Part shown: positions 14,659 through 28,055 of the stretch, piece after piece
How the letters are laid out: each line of letters starts with the position of its first letter
How positions within the stretch are numbered: position 1 is the stretch's first letter
From: Dasyornis broadbenti
Lineage: Eukaryota > Chordata > Aves > Passeriformes > Dasyornithidae
Direction of reading: 5' to 3'
Assembly (NCBI GenBank): GCA_013397935.1
Contig: VZRN01011464.1
Location: forward strand, 4,201,718-4,265,717
Length of the DNA stretch: 64,000 nucleotides
Made by a program: the position numbers and the translations under genes
Notes under the pieces: model-generated
What the model was told of the DNA's origin: nothing
Seen by the model: the letters and a program-made list of their open reading frames with translations, nothing else
Databases searched by the model: none

Positions 14659-14747
14659 AGAGTGCAATGCAATCTGCTGTGCATGGTGTGATAGGTGTAT
14701 TAGTAATGGGGGAAGAAGATAAGGAGATAAATTTTAGGATCATATGA
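14659..14747 (+). other. Exon-like segment B of a diverged repeated pair
   Basis: Preceded by TTTATCCTTTCCAG, it reads SAMQSAVHGVIGVLVMGEED then KEINFRII before a stop at 14745-14747. The pattern HGxIGxxxxGxED is shared with segment A, and the acceptor-like AG sits in the same codon phase in both. No family was recognised; function unknown. Confidence 0.35.
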
Positions 14748-15075
14748 TAACTCTTCAGTTTCCTCAGAATATTAAAATGATGTAATGTGTCAAACCAAAT
14801 GTGCAGCTAGTCTAATACTTTATTGTGACTGGTAGATACTGTGAGAATGTCAGGAATGAAATGGAGCCATCCTCCCAGTCTTTTTCAATGGCAGATGAGT
14901 AGAAGCTCAGACTGTGTGCACAGCAGCAGCAGGTTGATGAACACAGGACACCAGAACCCATCTCTGGTCAGAACAGTGACAGGTACTGCTACCTGGCATG
15001 TTTCAACAGGCCCTGGACTGCTTGCAAAAGTTTTACCTTTTTTAGTTCTGTATAATTTCCTTTCATTCAACTTCC

Positions 15076-15090
15076 TTTTTTTTTTTTTTT
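15076..15090. repeat. Poly-T run
   Basis: Fifteen T, with a second T run at about 15126-15138. Simple sequence. Confidence 0.85.
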
Positions 15091-15694
15091 AAGTTCCTAT
15101 TTCTAAAGGAAAAAGTTGTGGTGATTTTTTTTTTTTTAAGCCTTTTGCTGTCTGGCAAGAATAACAGATGTAAGCGTGCAGTAACCATAAGTGGTTCTTC
15201 AGGATGTGTCTTTAGCCAGGTCCAGTGCTTGCTCTGATTTGCTTCAAGGTGTTTTTCTTGCTGGGGGATCGAGTGAAAGATTCTCTGGCACATTGATCCA
15301 GTATCTTCAAAAAGAAAAAAATCTGTACTTCTTGCTCTCTGAAATACTTAATTTCTTGTTTTTCAACTTCATAGGCTTCCCAGTCTCCTCCACAAGAACC
15401 AGGAAGTTTCTTGTGTGTGCTACCACTGCAGTAATCATTCCCTTGATTGTATAGGTTTCATGCAATCCTGGGTGCATTAAAATATGTTATAAAAAGTTGG
15501 CTTGCTTTTTCTCATCTTCCTTGTTTGTCTGTCTGCTTTTATAATGCGTAATGGTGCTTCCCCTCTGGTGTGCCCTTGCCAATTAGCGCAACATAATTTG
15601 TAAAGGTGGCATTAGTTTATAAGTATGTGGTTCTGCAGTCAAGTTAACATTCCTTTTTATATATCAGTATTCTCCTTTTAGACTCAAATTCAGA

Positions 15695-15770
15695 CACCCT
15701 TGAAGAGGCCAGGCAGCTGGACTAGATGATAATTTTAGCTCTCTTCCAACTGAAATATTCTATACAAAAC
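15695..15770 (+). mobile_element. CR1 LINE 3'-end fragment
   Basis: Contains GGCAGCTGGACTAGATGATAA, CTCTTCCAACTGAAATATTC and TATA, a degenerate copy of the CR1 3' terminal region in sense orientation. Short and old; the outer limits are approximate. Confidence 0.6.
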
Positions 15771-16755
15771 TTACAGTTTGCCTTAATATCTAGAAGTAAT
15801 GCAGGTGAGTAGAAAGACCTACCCATTTTTTCTGACAGCAGGCACTTAATGTGCCTGAACTTTGACTTTGACTCTGCCCTTTATTTAGGGTGTGGTGTTT
15901 CATGCCTATCACACTGTGATTTCACACTGTGCTGTAATAATTTACAATATTGCTTCCGAGTCTAAGCCTCTTTAAGCCTGATTTATATTTTAGCAGAGGT
16001 AGAACCCATTCTTGTGTCTTTTTTTTTTTTTGCTTTTTGTCAAAAAATATTGGTTAGTGTTTCGGAGTATTTCAGGAAGTAGGAAACAGAAATACCTTTA
16101 TCCTTCGGTGTTTTTAACATCAGCATCCTATTGAAAAATGTGGTGTTCTTGTAATCAGTAATGTTTTGCAAAAGAGTTCTTTGTCAAGAGCTTCTTAACC
16201 CTATTGACTAAGCTATGTGTTTAGGACTTTATTGTCTTTGTTTCCCACAAATGCTGCTGTTAGTGGCTGCTTTTGTTACAGCCCAGGGATGCTTTATAAG
16301 AATTTCCTCCTGTACAGTTGGCCTGATAACCAAGGACTGCCATCTGCCCTATTTCCGTGGGGATCCTAGGTTTTGCTCTGCCCAAGAGGACACTGACATC
16401 TAGTGGATGGGTTCCACTCACACAGGGCAAGAGAAATGCTGCTTAGTGGCCATCTTCTTTTTAAACTTTTACCTAATTTTTCTTTCATTTAGATCCTTGG
16501 GGTTGATGGGAAGAAGGAAAAAAAGGGAAAGCCCAGTCAATTTTTATGTAACTTCTGGAGTTTAAGGAGTAAAGTTTGTACAGTCCAAGTAGTTGTATTT
16601 TGTTGTTGGATTTTGGGGGTTTTTTTGTTCCTTCAAGTCAGCTGCATATGAGCCTTGGTTGTTTGTAATAAAATTATTCAAGTTATGGCATTGGCCAGTT
16701 GTCCTCCCAGCCTGTGAAGAACATACGTTACCTGTGGAGCACAGCAAGAGGCAGA

Positions 16756-17190
16756 TCATAGAATCATAGAGTAGTTTGGATTGGAAGGGACCTTAAAGAT
16801 TGTCTAATTCCTACTGCCCTGCCATGGGCAGGGACATTGTCTTGTCCAAAACACCACCCAACCTGGCATTGAACACTTCCAAGGATGAGGCACCCACAGC
16901 TTTTATGGGCAACCTGTTCCAGTGTCTCACTACCCTCATAGTAAAGCATTTCATGCTGATATCTAAGCTAAACCTGACCTCTTTCAGTTTGAAGCCATTC
17001 CCCCACATCCTGTGGCTATGTGTCGTTGGAAAAAGTCCCTCTCCATCTCTGTTGTTGGCTGCTGTAAGGTCTCCTTGGAGCCTTCTCTTTTCCAGGCTGA
17101 GCAGCTGCAACTGTCACCAGATGTTCCAGCTTCTCACCTCCAAGACAGCCGGTACCTCTAAGTTGCCCTTATTTCTGTGCCTGTTCTTTC
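16756..17190 (-). mobile_element. CR1 LINE, 3' truncated-ORF2 copy, minus strand
   Basis: On the + strand it begins ATCATAGAATCATAGAG, then GGAAGGGACCTTAAAGAT, the reverse complement of the CR1 3' end with its ATTCTATG repeats. The minus strand still reads as the C-terminus of the CR1 reverse-transcriptase ORF over 16811-17110: LEKRRLQGDL, GNGFKLKEVRFSLDI, RVVRHWNRLP and SLEVFNARL are typical family signatures. The copy is 5'-truncated, as almost all CR1s are. The surviving open frame of about 100 codons suggests it is moderately young; it is not a host gene. Confidence 0.93.
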
Positions 17191-20100
17191 CATGAAGCTT
17201 GAAGCTTAATAATTGTCTAATAGCTGCCTTGCAGCTCATCCCAGACATCTGTTAGTTTAACTGGGAACCAAATAGCGGAAGAAGTTTCAACAAAACCACA
17301 GGTTTTCTAGGAATGTTCCTAGGCAGTGAACAGTGCTGAGAAATCAAACTTTCTGAAAATGTTCATCAAAATGTTAGTGTTTCTTTAAAGATAAAAATAG
17401 ACATTTTGTTTCTTAAGTAATAAAATCCACATTTCTTTATCAGAGAAAATAAACACTGCCTGAAGCTTGACAGCAGGAGATGCCATGCTTAAGTATTGCT
17501 GCAGATTATTGTTTGATCTCTCAAGTGTTTAAACTATTCTGCAGTAGTGCTCATTAAACAATAATGTACTGGGTTTGGATTTGTTGACCATCTGGTAACT
17601 GTCTAAATGAGGTTAAAATGAGACAGTTTCAAGGAACTTAAATTAGGACTTAAGAAAAAAAGCCTTTCAGGCCTCTTTAATTGCACAGGAATCATAGAAA
17701 ATATAGACTGACAGTGCTTAGGATGAGGTTATGAGGCTTAAATGTTCAGGGGCTGTTTTCAAAAAGAAAATACTGCTTTCTTGTCCAGAGTAAACATGGT
17801 TTTCTTTCCTGAAAGATGCTAATATTTGCTAGCATTCTTTGGTTACTTTGAAAGTATCCCCAAATAAGACCAGACTAATACAACCAAAACCATTGCCATA
17901 AAAAAGAATTCGTGTTTTATATGAAGTACCAGGAAACAAATGTAAAAGTTACTCACACTTTTTATGTGCACTTAGGCAATGCAAGCAATAGTAGAATATG
18001 ACTGTTTCTGTCCTAAGAGGAAAATTTCATTAATTTCAAGTTGAATTAGTTTTACTAATTTCAGACCACAAAGAAAATTAAGAACATACAGTCCATCAAA
18101 ACAGAAAAATCACAGCTTTAACTAAACTGTTACATTAATTAAGAAAAACTATTTTTTTTCCTATGCCCTGTTGTCTGTTGAATTTATATTGTCTCATCTG
18201 TAGTTTCCCACCATGCTGGACTTACTACTGAATACAGGTTTTAGTAACTATTCTGTGTATTTTTTTCCTTGGTGACTTCTAGAAATACTTGAGTTGCCAC
18301 TTAGTTATTTGTGATATGCATTTTTGTTTCCTTCATTATAACTTCTAGTGTACAACTTTATTTGGCATTTTTGAGGTTTATTCTTTTTTCTTGTTCACTG
18401 AAAGTTGGGTCTCTTGATTATTGTTATATTCCCATCTTCACCTCTTACTGTCTTCTGGTTTGTCATCAGATGTCTGTTAGTGTGCACTGCTTTGCTGGAG
18501 AGGTCATGAAAGAAAATGCCTGCTTGGTCTGGGAAGATTTTTTGAGAAACTGCTTGTGAAATTCCTTCAGTCAGATGATTTTTTTAGTTTGTTTTTACAA
18601 GGAAAAATTAAGGAGACTAGTCTCGACTGAATTCCTGTAGAAATTCACATACTCTTCTTTTGAATTGGCACCATATCAAATACTTATTTGAAGCTCAGAC
18701 TGGAACAACTTCCTTTTCCAAGAAAGGAAGTGGAGTCACATATGCCACATAGATGAGAATTATAGATAAAGATCTTGAGGTGGGATCTGAAGGTGTTCCC
18801 GTGTGTTTCTGAAATACCTGGAAGTAAATCTGTCATCCAGAACCTGGAGGTGTTGAATAAAGTTGTTTGTGTATCAGATAAAAACCCCATGCTATTGTTT
18901 ACCAAACAAACAATCGTCTTGTACATGCTGGATTGTAAATATTAGTCTTTTTAAAGCAATGGCAGGTGAGGTTTGTTTTGAATTTATCAGCAGCTTGACT
19001 GACAAGGCACTTGCCTGAACCAGATTCATTTTACCGGTTGACTTGAGGACCTTTCTGTTTGTTGAAATTCAGCCTTGTAGTGCACATTAGCTGTGTAACA
19101 AACTTAAGTTGTGTGGTACTTAAAAACCTTTAAGTGATTGAGCGTATACTTCATATGAGGTAATTTTTTCTTTTCTCTTCAAAATACAAAAATTGCAGAA
19201 ATAATTGCATTATAAATGTAAAAAAGGCATCTTATAACTATCTGGAAAAGAATTTAAAATTTGAACTGTGGTTTTGATATACAGAGTATTTTTACACAGG
19301 CTTTATTTTACAAGTGTGAGGGATATGGTGGTATAGGTTCTTAACATGGGTTTTAAGAGGATGTACACTGAATGTCTTTCACTTGACCCTCTAGGTACAA
19401 GCTTTTGTGAGTCTTCAGAATTAAAAATGTCCTCAAAAATGTTCATGATTTTAAAAAGGTGTTTTAGTTTACTTTCTGGTAACTTCACTGTAGTATTCTT
19501 GTCTTTGTATCTTGTCAAGATACAGGCCTGCCAAAGAGACAGCTATTTCTTTTGTAGCCACTTTTGGATTGGCATGGCCAGAGAATACCTGGGATTAAGG
19601 TTACCGTGGAATTCAAAGTGTTAATGGTATGTCAAACAATAAATGGTTATTTTTTAATATATATAAATGGTTGGAGAAGCACCACAGCCTTTTGCTTTTC
19701 TTGAAGTGGTTATTGAACAAAATATGAGGAAAGTAAGAAACATTCTCCTTGAGTGGTAATACTATATTAATACTATAATATGTACTCTTAGTGGTAATAC
19801 TGTGTAGATGCCTGTGTTACTTTTGTGGGAGACAATAGCATACAATACAGCATGTATGGAAAAGATTTAAGGACTTTTTTTTTAATTCAGCAGAAACAAA
19901 TTAAGTGGTAGAGTTTATATTGTTCAAGCGTTTGAACATTTAGCAGTGCTACTTGAATGTTCAGCCATTAAAGCAAGAACTTTAATGGGGAGAAATAATC
20001 TGAAGTCATGTATGGGAATAACTGTTTGTCTGGATTTATTGTTTCTGTACTAGCCATTACTGCTGTGGTTTCATTTCAATAGATGCTTTATAGCTCTTTC

Positions 20101-21188
20101 TGCCAGAATTATGAGGATTTTGTTGGCCGTTAGGTTTCCTGTCCCTATCTCTTTTTGAAACCAGAATTATGCTTGTAAGGTGTGTGCTTCTTAGTAGTTT
20201 GGGACAAATTTGTTAGGCAAAAATTGAAAGATACTGCAAATATAAATAATGACAACACAAAATTGCTTTGTCTCCATAAATATTGTGCTGGTTATTAGCT
20301 AGGGTTATTACATTTGAAATCTTCGTGCAAGTTTGTGACTTTAATGAAGCTACTTTTTTCTAGCTCTTAAAATGCTATTGAACTCTATCATAAATGGCCT
20401 CTTTATAACTAGCACATTCCTTGGCTTCCAAACAGAGCCTCAAAGAAGGGGTGAAAATAGTTGTAAGAGTGTTTTCTTGAGATAGTGGAAATATATTTTC
20501 TATGTACTGTCTTATCTTTTTTTTTTACAGTCTCTGTGTATGCGTTGTCGCATGCAAGTACTGATTCAGCACTTGTCTAAAGTTTTCTTATTTTTATTTT
20601 TTAGATAGTGGGGGTTTTTGGAAGGGGAGTAGTTAGTAAAACTTTTGGGTGTTTTACTTACCAATCACAAGCTAGCATAACTATATTAGCAGTATCCTAG
20701 CTTTACCTGCTGAGTTATGGGGGATCCTAAACTGCTGAAAGTCTCTAAAGATAACTGTGTTTCTACACAAGATTCAAGATTGCTTCAAAAAAAAGTTAGA
20801 CTTCTGTGGAAAGACAAAATTGGCATGTTTTTATTGGAATTGCCTATATAACACTAAACTCATGTCATTGAATAGCAATTCAGCTGTATGCCAAAGGATG
20901 TCACTGGAAGGAACAGCACCTTTGAGCTCTAGAGATGTTTCAGGAAGGTAATTTGGACTCAAAACCAGATTGCAGTTGCGATCAATGTTTTGATGTTTCT
21001 TGATTGCACAAACAGCTCTGCTTTTTACCCAGAGCAGTTGTTAGGCTCCAGCTTTTCAGCTTAAAGTCATTCTCAGTGAAAGTCTGACAGGGCAGGATCT
21101 GTGTTTCAGATAAATTGGCAAGACATGGCTGTTAAAACCCTTTTGGGAAGGCAAGACATAACAGCTATGGCAGACCTTTTTTGAGGGA

Positions 21189-21202
21189 GTGTGTGTGTGT
21201 GT
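21189..21202. repeat. (GT)7 microsatellite
   Basis: Seven GT dinucleotides in intron 1. Confidence 0.9.
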
Positions 21203-23627
21203 ATTTATTAAAAGGCTTAAATAAGGCTTTAATAAGGATCTAAGATTATTCTCCTGTCTTTATTTATGGCAGCTTTGATAGTGGGGGACTAGCAGGTAGG
21301 AAATTCTAGTTTACTTCTGTTGGAGTGAAAGCTCAGTGTTTCCTGTTTCAGTGGTGGTACTTTTGTTCTTTTTTTCACCTTGTATGAATTGCTTGGAAAA
21401 CAAACACTGACCTCAAGGAAATGTGTTCCAAGGCGTGGGAAAAGAGGAAGGGTTTTGCATCTTGTGAAGGAAGAGGGAGGAGAATTTGGGTTGGTTCCCC
21501 CCCTTTTCTTTTGCCCTGAGCAGAAACAAAAGCAAGATACATTCTCCATGGATCTTAATACTTTATGCCACATACTGTGAAGTGGCAGGCAAGGGAATGG
21601 TAAAGACTGTGGGGAATAACAGGTGGTGATAGATGATGAAATATTTCAGGGAGAATTGATATGGTTAAAAACCCTCAATATTCTTCAAGGGCAGAGGCTT
21701 AGTGAGTACTTATTTTGGTCTTCATGCTGTTTATTGATATGCGTTGTACCTCACGTGTATTTGCTATGCAAGTTTTCCTGTGAATACTTGTCACAGGACG
21801 CTTTTGACTGTTTCAGGATGTTATATTAGTTGAGACATGAGCACTGAAGCTGAAGAGGCACAAAGCTATCATGAACAGTGACTGGTCCAGCCCCTCCTTT
21901 GGCCATTAAGAAGTAAGGCTTATGTTCCATTTAGCTGCCTGATTGACCTGGAATAAAACCTTTTGTCTTTGGGGTGTTCTTTTTGGAAAAAAATCTCAAC
22001 TTGCCTTTAGATAATTTCTTCTAGCTTTCCACTGTCTGGTCCTCAGGACATTGTTACTTTGGTATCCATTCCTGTTACATCACAGCCGTTGGGTTTTGAA
22101 TTCCCTGAGGAACTGTAAATCTGGTGTGTGTAAGGGAGACAAGCACAAGTATCTATTTCTTCTCTATTTCAGGTCAAGGACATGGTATGTAGAAGTCTTT
22201 GCTCAAATGTTGCACTGACAGTGTCAGTGTCATATCCAGGATGTCAAAATTTGATTGACTTCTGACATAGACTGTCTACATAGGGTAGTGTTGTCACCTC
22301 TCCCGGATAAGTCAGAGTGGTCTTGAAAAGAGGTTTACCTAGACCTATAACCATTTTAAATCAAGATTAAATGTGATGATTTTAATATGCTTAGGCTGTC
22401 AGCATACATAAAACCTAGTACAGAAGGAATAAGAGGAAAATAATGAATCCCATAACTTGCAAATAATAGTTTTAAACAAGGGGGTTCCCTGGTTTATGAG
22501 TTTTATAAATGCTTTGCTTCTGTATGCTGTTTGAGTTTATTTTGTGAAGACAGAAAATCATCTTGTTCCAAAAAAATCTGAGGCTTATTTCTGTTTTGAA
22601 TTATCAACAATTGTTCTGGAATTGCTCTAACACTGTTAAGAAGCCTGTTTTTTGTAGTGTGTGCTAATGTTAACCTTTTCTGGTTTTGCATCAAGGTGCT
22701 TCTGAGACTTGAGTCCAAAGCAGTCAACTTTCTAATTGTGTGCTTTCATACTAACAGAAATTTTCATGTTCTTCACTCACAGTCTATGAAAAACTGTTAC
22801 AGCTTCATTGTCCAGCATGTTTTCCTTTGTTGTAATGTGTTCACCGTAGTCAGTGCAATAGTGTGAGTGTGCTGAAGGAACAGTATGGTTCAGCTATAAC
22901 ATATGTATGGGAAGTTATCCCAGTTCTTAATGACTGTGCTGCAGGATTTTCTAGAATATCTCAGAACATACATTACTAACCTACTAGCTAAAACCAGGTT
23001 ATGCTTTAGTAATTTAATGTTCTGCTTTGTTCAGTTATTTCCTTGCTCGTCACCAAATCGCAGATCTACTTAGTCTTCTCCAACCTTGTAAAACTGGCAG
23101 TAGGTATGGAGCTTAACTATTACGCTGAACATAAATTAATTGGAACTGTAATTGATAGTACTGCTAGTTTAGACTAGGATTAACACAGATAGTATAAAAA
23201 TAGTTTTAGAAGTGAGGGATAAGAAAGAAGACTTTTGAAGCAATCAGCCTACATTTTGATAGTGTCTGTGTAAAACTATAAGTTATTAGCAGTGTGGGAG
23301 ATATGTCTGATTCTAACGTTTTCCTTAGGGAAAATATAGGTTTGGAAAGATGGGAAATGTTAGTCTTACTCTGACAATACCTAATTCTGGAGAGTAAGCT
23401 CCTGGTTTGAATTTTTTACCTGTTTCTGGTTTAAATGTGATACTGAAGAAAGTAGGACATATTCCTTAACAAGCTGCTTGCAGCATTATCATTTAGCCTT
23501 CTCTGCATGAGGATGTACCAGAATTGCCCTCATTGGCTGATACTTCTTTATGGGATAGAAATCTCCAGTTCATGCAATAACATGAATTTACCTCTTTCCT
23601 GAGGAAATATCAGAGTTAAGATGATGT

Positions 23628-23815
23628 AAAATCACAGAATGTCCTGAGTTGGAAGGAGCCCACAAGGGTCATTGATGTCCAACTCCTGTGTAGAATAGTA
23701 CTATCTAATACTGAAATGATGTTGTCTGGGTAATTTTGGAGGGATTTTTCTTTTATGTGGTTTCCACAAGCTTCTTGGATCACAGTGGAGGTTTTTGAAC
23801 TCATCCTTGTCCTGC
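23628..23815 (-). mobile_element. CR1 LINE fragment, minus strand
   Basis: The + strand shows ATCACAGAATGTCCTGAGTT, GGAAGGAGCCCACAAGGGTC and ATTGATGTCCAACTCCTG, a clear reverse complement of a CR1 3' end of the subtype with the GAGTTGGAAGGA start. The 5' limit is approximate because similarity fades after about 23760. Confidence 0.8.
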
Positions 23816-25485
23816 TATGAAATGCTGAAGACAGCTCTCAAGGGAGTGTAGTTGTCAGGCTTGTCTATTAATCACTTCAGCAGAGATTCCCTCGGAGCAC
23901 CTAGAGCTTGAGGGTTAGTAGGTGTTGCCAGAAGAGAATGCCAAGGCAATGAAAATTCCTTCTATCAGTTCAGCCTGCAATCTCCTTTCAGGGCTTTGTG
24001 TCAGAGAGATAGGTTCAGTGCAGACTGCTAGCCAGTTTTTTTTGCAGCCAAAGCCATCTGTGAATGTTGAGACACAGTGAAGTTTTACAGAACCAAATCA
24101 TCCTCCTTTCACTGTTTATGTTTGACTAATGTTTGGAAAGGCTTTTTTCTTCCTTCATGAGGGCTAGGAATTCTTGCAAACAATTGCTACTTGAAAGCTG
24201 ACAGGAATCAATGGGGAAATATTGACATGTGTTACAAGTATTTGCTGTTTTTCAAATACTCCTAAGACAAAGTGGTGTTCACTGTGTTCATTTATTCCTT
24301 GCTTTTGCAACACAAAACTGCACAGGCATTCCTGAATAGTCCATTCTCCACCTGAATTTACTGCCATCAGCTAGTCTTGGTGTTTCCCAGAGACCTCACT
24401 GATGAGAAGGTGGAAAACTCACTGATAAGAAAGTAGGAAAACTCCAGTTCGATTTGCAAGGACTTGAAGCTAAAATACTTCTGGAACCAAAGCAGTTTTA
24501 GGACGTCAGAGCCCCATTTGAGCAATGGTATCAAAGTCTGCATTGAACTGTTTGTCACCAAAGGCGTCTCTCGCATTTCTTCTTTTAAAGGTACAGCAGG
24601 ACCTGAAACCTGGGTATTCTGACTATAAATAACCAGAAGGCAGTAATTTTGACATTTTTGTAGTGATTTGTTTCACATTGCTCCATACAGGTACATTTTT
24701 CTCACAATGTACGTACTAGGGAATGTATTCTGCCCTAGTAATGTTTGTCTAAATTACTTGAATGAGACCAGAGTTGCACATGATTCTTGTGTTTTTCTTG
24801 CCCTCCTGTTAGTAAGAAAAATGCAATGTTCCCCTTATGATCGAAATAGCTGTCTTATTTCATGAAATGAGTGCATTAATACAATATTTTTAAAGTGTTT
24901 CCTAGCATCTTCTTTGATGCTCTGATTTTTGAGGTAACTTTTATGGAAGCTTTTCTTTAATTTTTTTGTTTCTTTGAGTATTTCGGAAAGCGCTTAGGTA
25001 AATTTTGCAAAACAAAGTATGTTCCTGTGTGATTGGTACAATGTCAGGACACCCCTGCCAGAGCTGGCTGTGTAGAGCTTCCTGAGCCTGCTTCTGTGGC
25101 CTGTTGTCATATGGCAAGTGTCATGGAATACTGTAGCAGCTGGCATCTGACACTCTGGTATGTCCTGCTCCTCAGGAATGGTCAGACAGGAGAGTCAAGA
25201 GAACATCACTGTTGTATTATCTCTTGTTTTGCCAATGAGAAATGTCCGACAAGGCTTAGGAAGCAGTTTGAGGACTTGAGATAACATAAACTCTGGTGAA
25301 ATTTTTGTCATATTCTCCTTGAAAAGAAGCCTGAAAAGGAGTCAAAGGAACTTTTATGTCTTCAATAAAGTTTATGCTTTTGGAGTTCTTTAAATCTCAG
25401 TAGGCTATATAAATACTTTCTTTAATCCACAAACAGCACTTTTATGATACTAGGCACTGTGTCTTTGCAGGCTATCTGAAGTGTT

Positions 25486-25500
25486 AAATAAATAAATAAA
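25486..25500. repeat. (AAAT)n microsatellite
   Basis: Short tandem AAAT repeat of nearly four units. Confidence 0.85.
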
Positions 25501-27156
25501 CTGACAATGAAAGTCAAAGATCAGTGTTTCCTGAACTGATTGGACAAAGTTCATCTTAATACAGTAGGATTCCACAAGTTGGTTTTGAAAAGCTGATTTG
25601 TCTTTTTGTAAAACTCTGAAGTAGATTTGTAGTACAGATTGTAAAACCACTGTGGAAGTTAGAAGTATGGTTCTGAAACTTTAATTGTTTCAAAGACTCA
25701 TCTCCCCACTGTCACATGTGGTGTTTGTCACCACCCCACAAACCACTTCTGTCATGCAATGAATAAGCAGAAATAAAATTGAGCTTTTCTAATGAGTGGA
25801 ACTAAAGACCTTGTGAATGTAGTTCTTGAAGTGTGTATATATGGCTCATCATACTTACTCTTTGACTATTTTGTTCTTAAAAGAATATACCAGTGAAGAT
25901 TTTCGTGGTACCAGAATAGCAATGCCACTGAACAGGCGAGTGTCACAGAAGCACCCAGTGTTATCTGCAGAGGCACCAGGCTGGACCTCCCATGTTCCTG
26001 CTGTTGGCATCTGAGTGTCTTGGGGAGAAGCATTTTGGCAGTTTACTGACTTAACCCAAATGAGTGCTGCTTTGTACTGGAGACAGTTGTTTATTAAGAA
26101 TTAGCATGAAACTGGGCTGAGATGGATCTTGCTGGCTGTCTTGTCAGCTTAGTGTAGTCTGAAGAGAATTCTTTTCTCTTCTGCCCTGTCATTACCCCTG
26201 TTCTGCTACTGAGTACATTGTCCTTCTCCTGGTCACTCTGGGCTGTAACCTAGGAAGCACTGGATCCCTTGCATCCCACAGCAGGCTGAGAGCACACTGC
26301 AATAGCCTTCTGCAGGAATTTTCTATTGTGTATAGGGCGGAATCCTCTGCTGAGACTGGCACTTTTCCATTCCTGTGGTAGTCTGTTCAAAGCTCACTTT
26401 TTAAAATTCTTTCATTACTCTTTAGTCAATTCTTCCTCTTCCAAAGCATGAAATAGATATTATTCTATGTAGCAGATACTACTTTACATCTTAAAGTATG
26501 TTCCTTACCCATTCTGATTGCTCTCAGGACTGTATTTAGGTATCTTCTATTAGACATGTCACAGAACAGCTGGCAAGCATGCATTAAAAGCATGGATCCT
26601 GAAGTATTTTAGGAACAGATGTGTGCTAAAATCAACCTGTATTTCACTTCCAGACTTTGCCCTGAAGCTGGGCTAAGCTAATCCTGCCTTCTGGTCTGTT
26701 TAGCAGATTGTAGAGCAGGGGAGATTGAATCATGTAGGGAAGAAGGCTATGCTGGATTCTCCTAGCATTGCTTTCTGGAAAATGAAATTTGGTACTAGTC
26801 ACTTGAGCCTTTTTGCCTTACAATTCATCCAAATTGTGTTGGTGGTTGTGTCTTTTCTTGCATGCCTTTAAAATGGGCTAAAGCAAAAAGGGTCATCTTC
26901 CTAGGGTACTTTTTGATACCTAACCTGATTTCCTTGAGTGTATTCTTTCTCCTGTAAAATAACTTTTGCTTCTAGTCATGGTTTGTAGAGGTAGTTTTTC
27001 TCTAAACTTATTTTAAGCAGAGTCATGACATTTGTCCCATAAAAATCAATAAGATGGAGAAAAAAAACATTTGAAACTCAAACCATGTTGAGATGTGGAA
27101 TAATACAAAAAATCATATTAGTGACTGTGCTTGGAAAGTATTGTTGGTCTATGCTT

Positions 27157-27173
27157 CCCCCCCCCTCCCCCCC
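27157..27173. repeat. C-run with a single T
   Basis: Nine C, one T, then seven C. It gives long G-runs on the minus strand. Confidence 0.9.
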
Positions 27174-28016
27174 TTTAATTAGAGGTTTATAGCCTATTTC
27201 AAACTATTTCTCAGCCTTGCAGTTCATAGCTGATTTAGCCAAATTATGTGTATTCATTTTGCTATTTCCAGACTCCTGGTTGTGTTCAGTCTTAGCACAA
27301 GTGATATTTTTTGACTCAGGAACGGCCTGTGTTACATAGGACAGTGTCTCTTATGTGCGGTGGTATTCTCTGTGCCACGTGACAACCCAGGTTCCTCTGC
27401 CTGCTGTGTGTACAGGTTATGCTATGATTTGTTTTTAGTGTTGCAAAGATCAGTGTAGTCTTTATGGAGGCTTCCAGGAACAGTTTGTGTCTTTGTAAGA
27501 ATTGAATCTTCCTGTTCCCCACTGTAGCAATGCTTTCAGATTATATATTTAGCAGTTTGATCACTGTGTGGTCAGAGACTTACTATCACACCTCCATGTA
27601 TTTACTGGTTTTCTTCATTGACTAGTATTGCAAGTTTCTCAAGAAAATTCATTATAAGAAAAAAACAGTTGTAGGCTAGTTCTGTTGCTCTTTTTCATGT
27701 TCAGTGTTTTAATCTGTGATGAAGTCCTCGCAGAAGAGAAAAAATTGAAAACTGATGCTACCTGATTTGTTTTTTTTTTTAATTTTACCTTGCTATTTGT
27801 TTATTATCTGTAAATGCAGTTTTTCTGGTTTATTAGATGTGTATTATCCAATTACATTAATGACAAGTTTTATCTACATTTGCATAAGTACTTTGATATT
27901 TTTTTACTGTATTGAGATAAATTTCATGAAATGTTACTCTGTAAGAATGATGCTAAATTTTTCAGATTTTCTTCTTTTCTTCAGGGTTGGGGGTCACGCT
28001 AGGATGATTTTGGACC

Positions 28017-28055
28017 TAATATGCATAATTAATTGTCTCATTTGCATAATCAATG
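28017..28055. promoter_or_regulatory. Octamer/homeodomain-rich AT block (candidate enhancer core)
   Basis: Within 39 bp there are ATGCATAATTAATTG, a perfect POU octamer ATTTGCAT (28040-28047) and CATAATCAATG. Such dense POU and homeodomain sites resemble conserved non-coding enhancers, but AT-rich sequence can produce them by chance. Confidence 0.25.

Noticed and set aside
16811..17110. A 99-residue minus-strand ORF with regular codon structure
   Set aside because: It is the C-terminus of the CR1 reverse-transcriptase ORF (HWNRLP, SLEVF signatures) within a truncated CR1, not a host gene.
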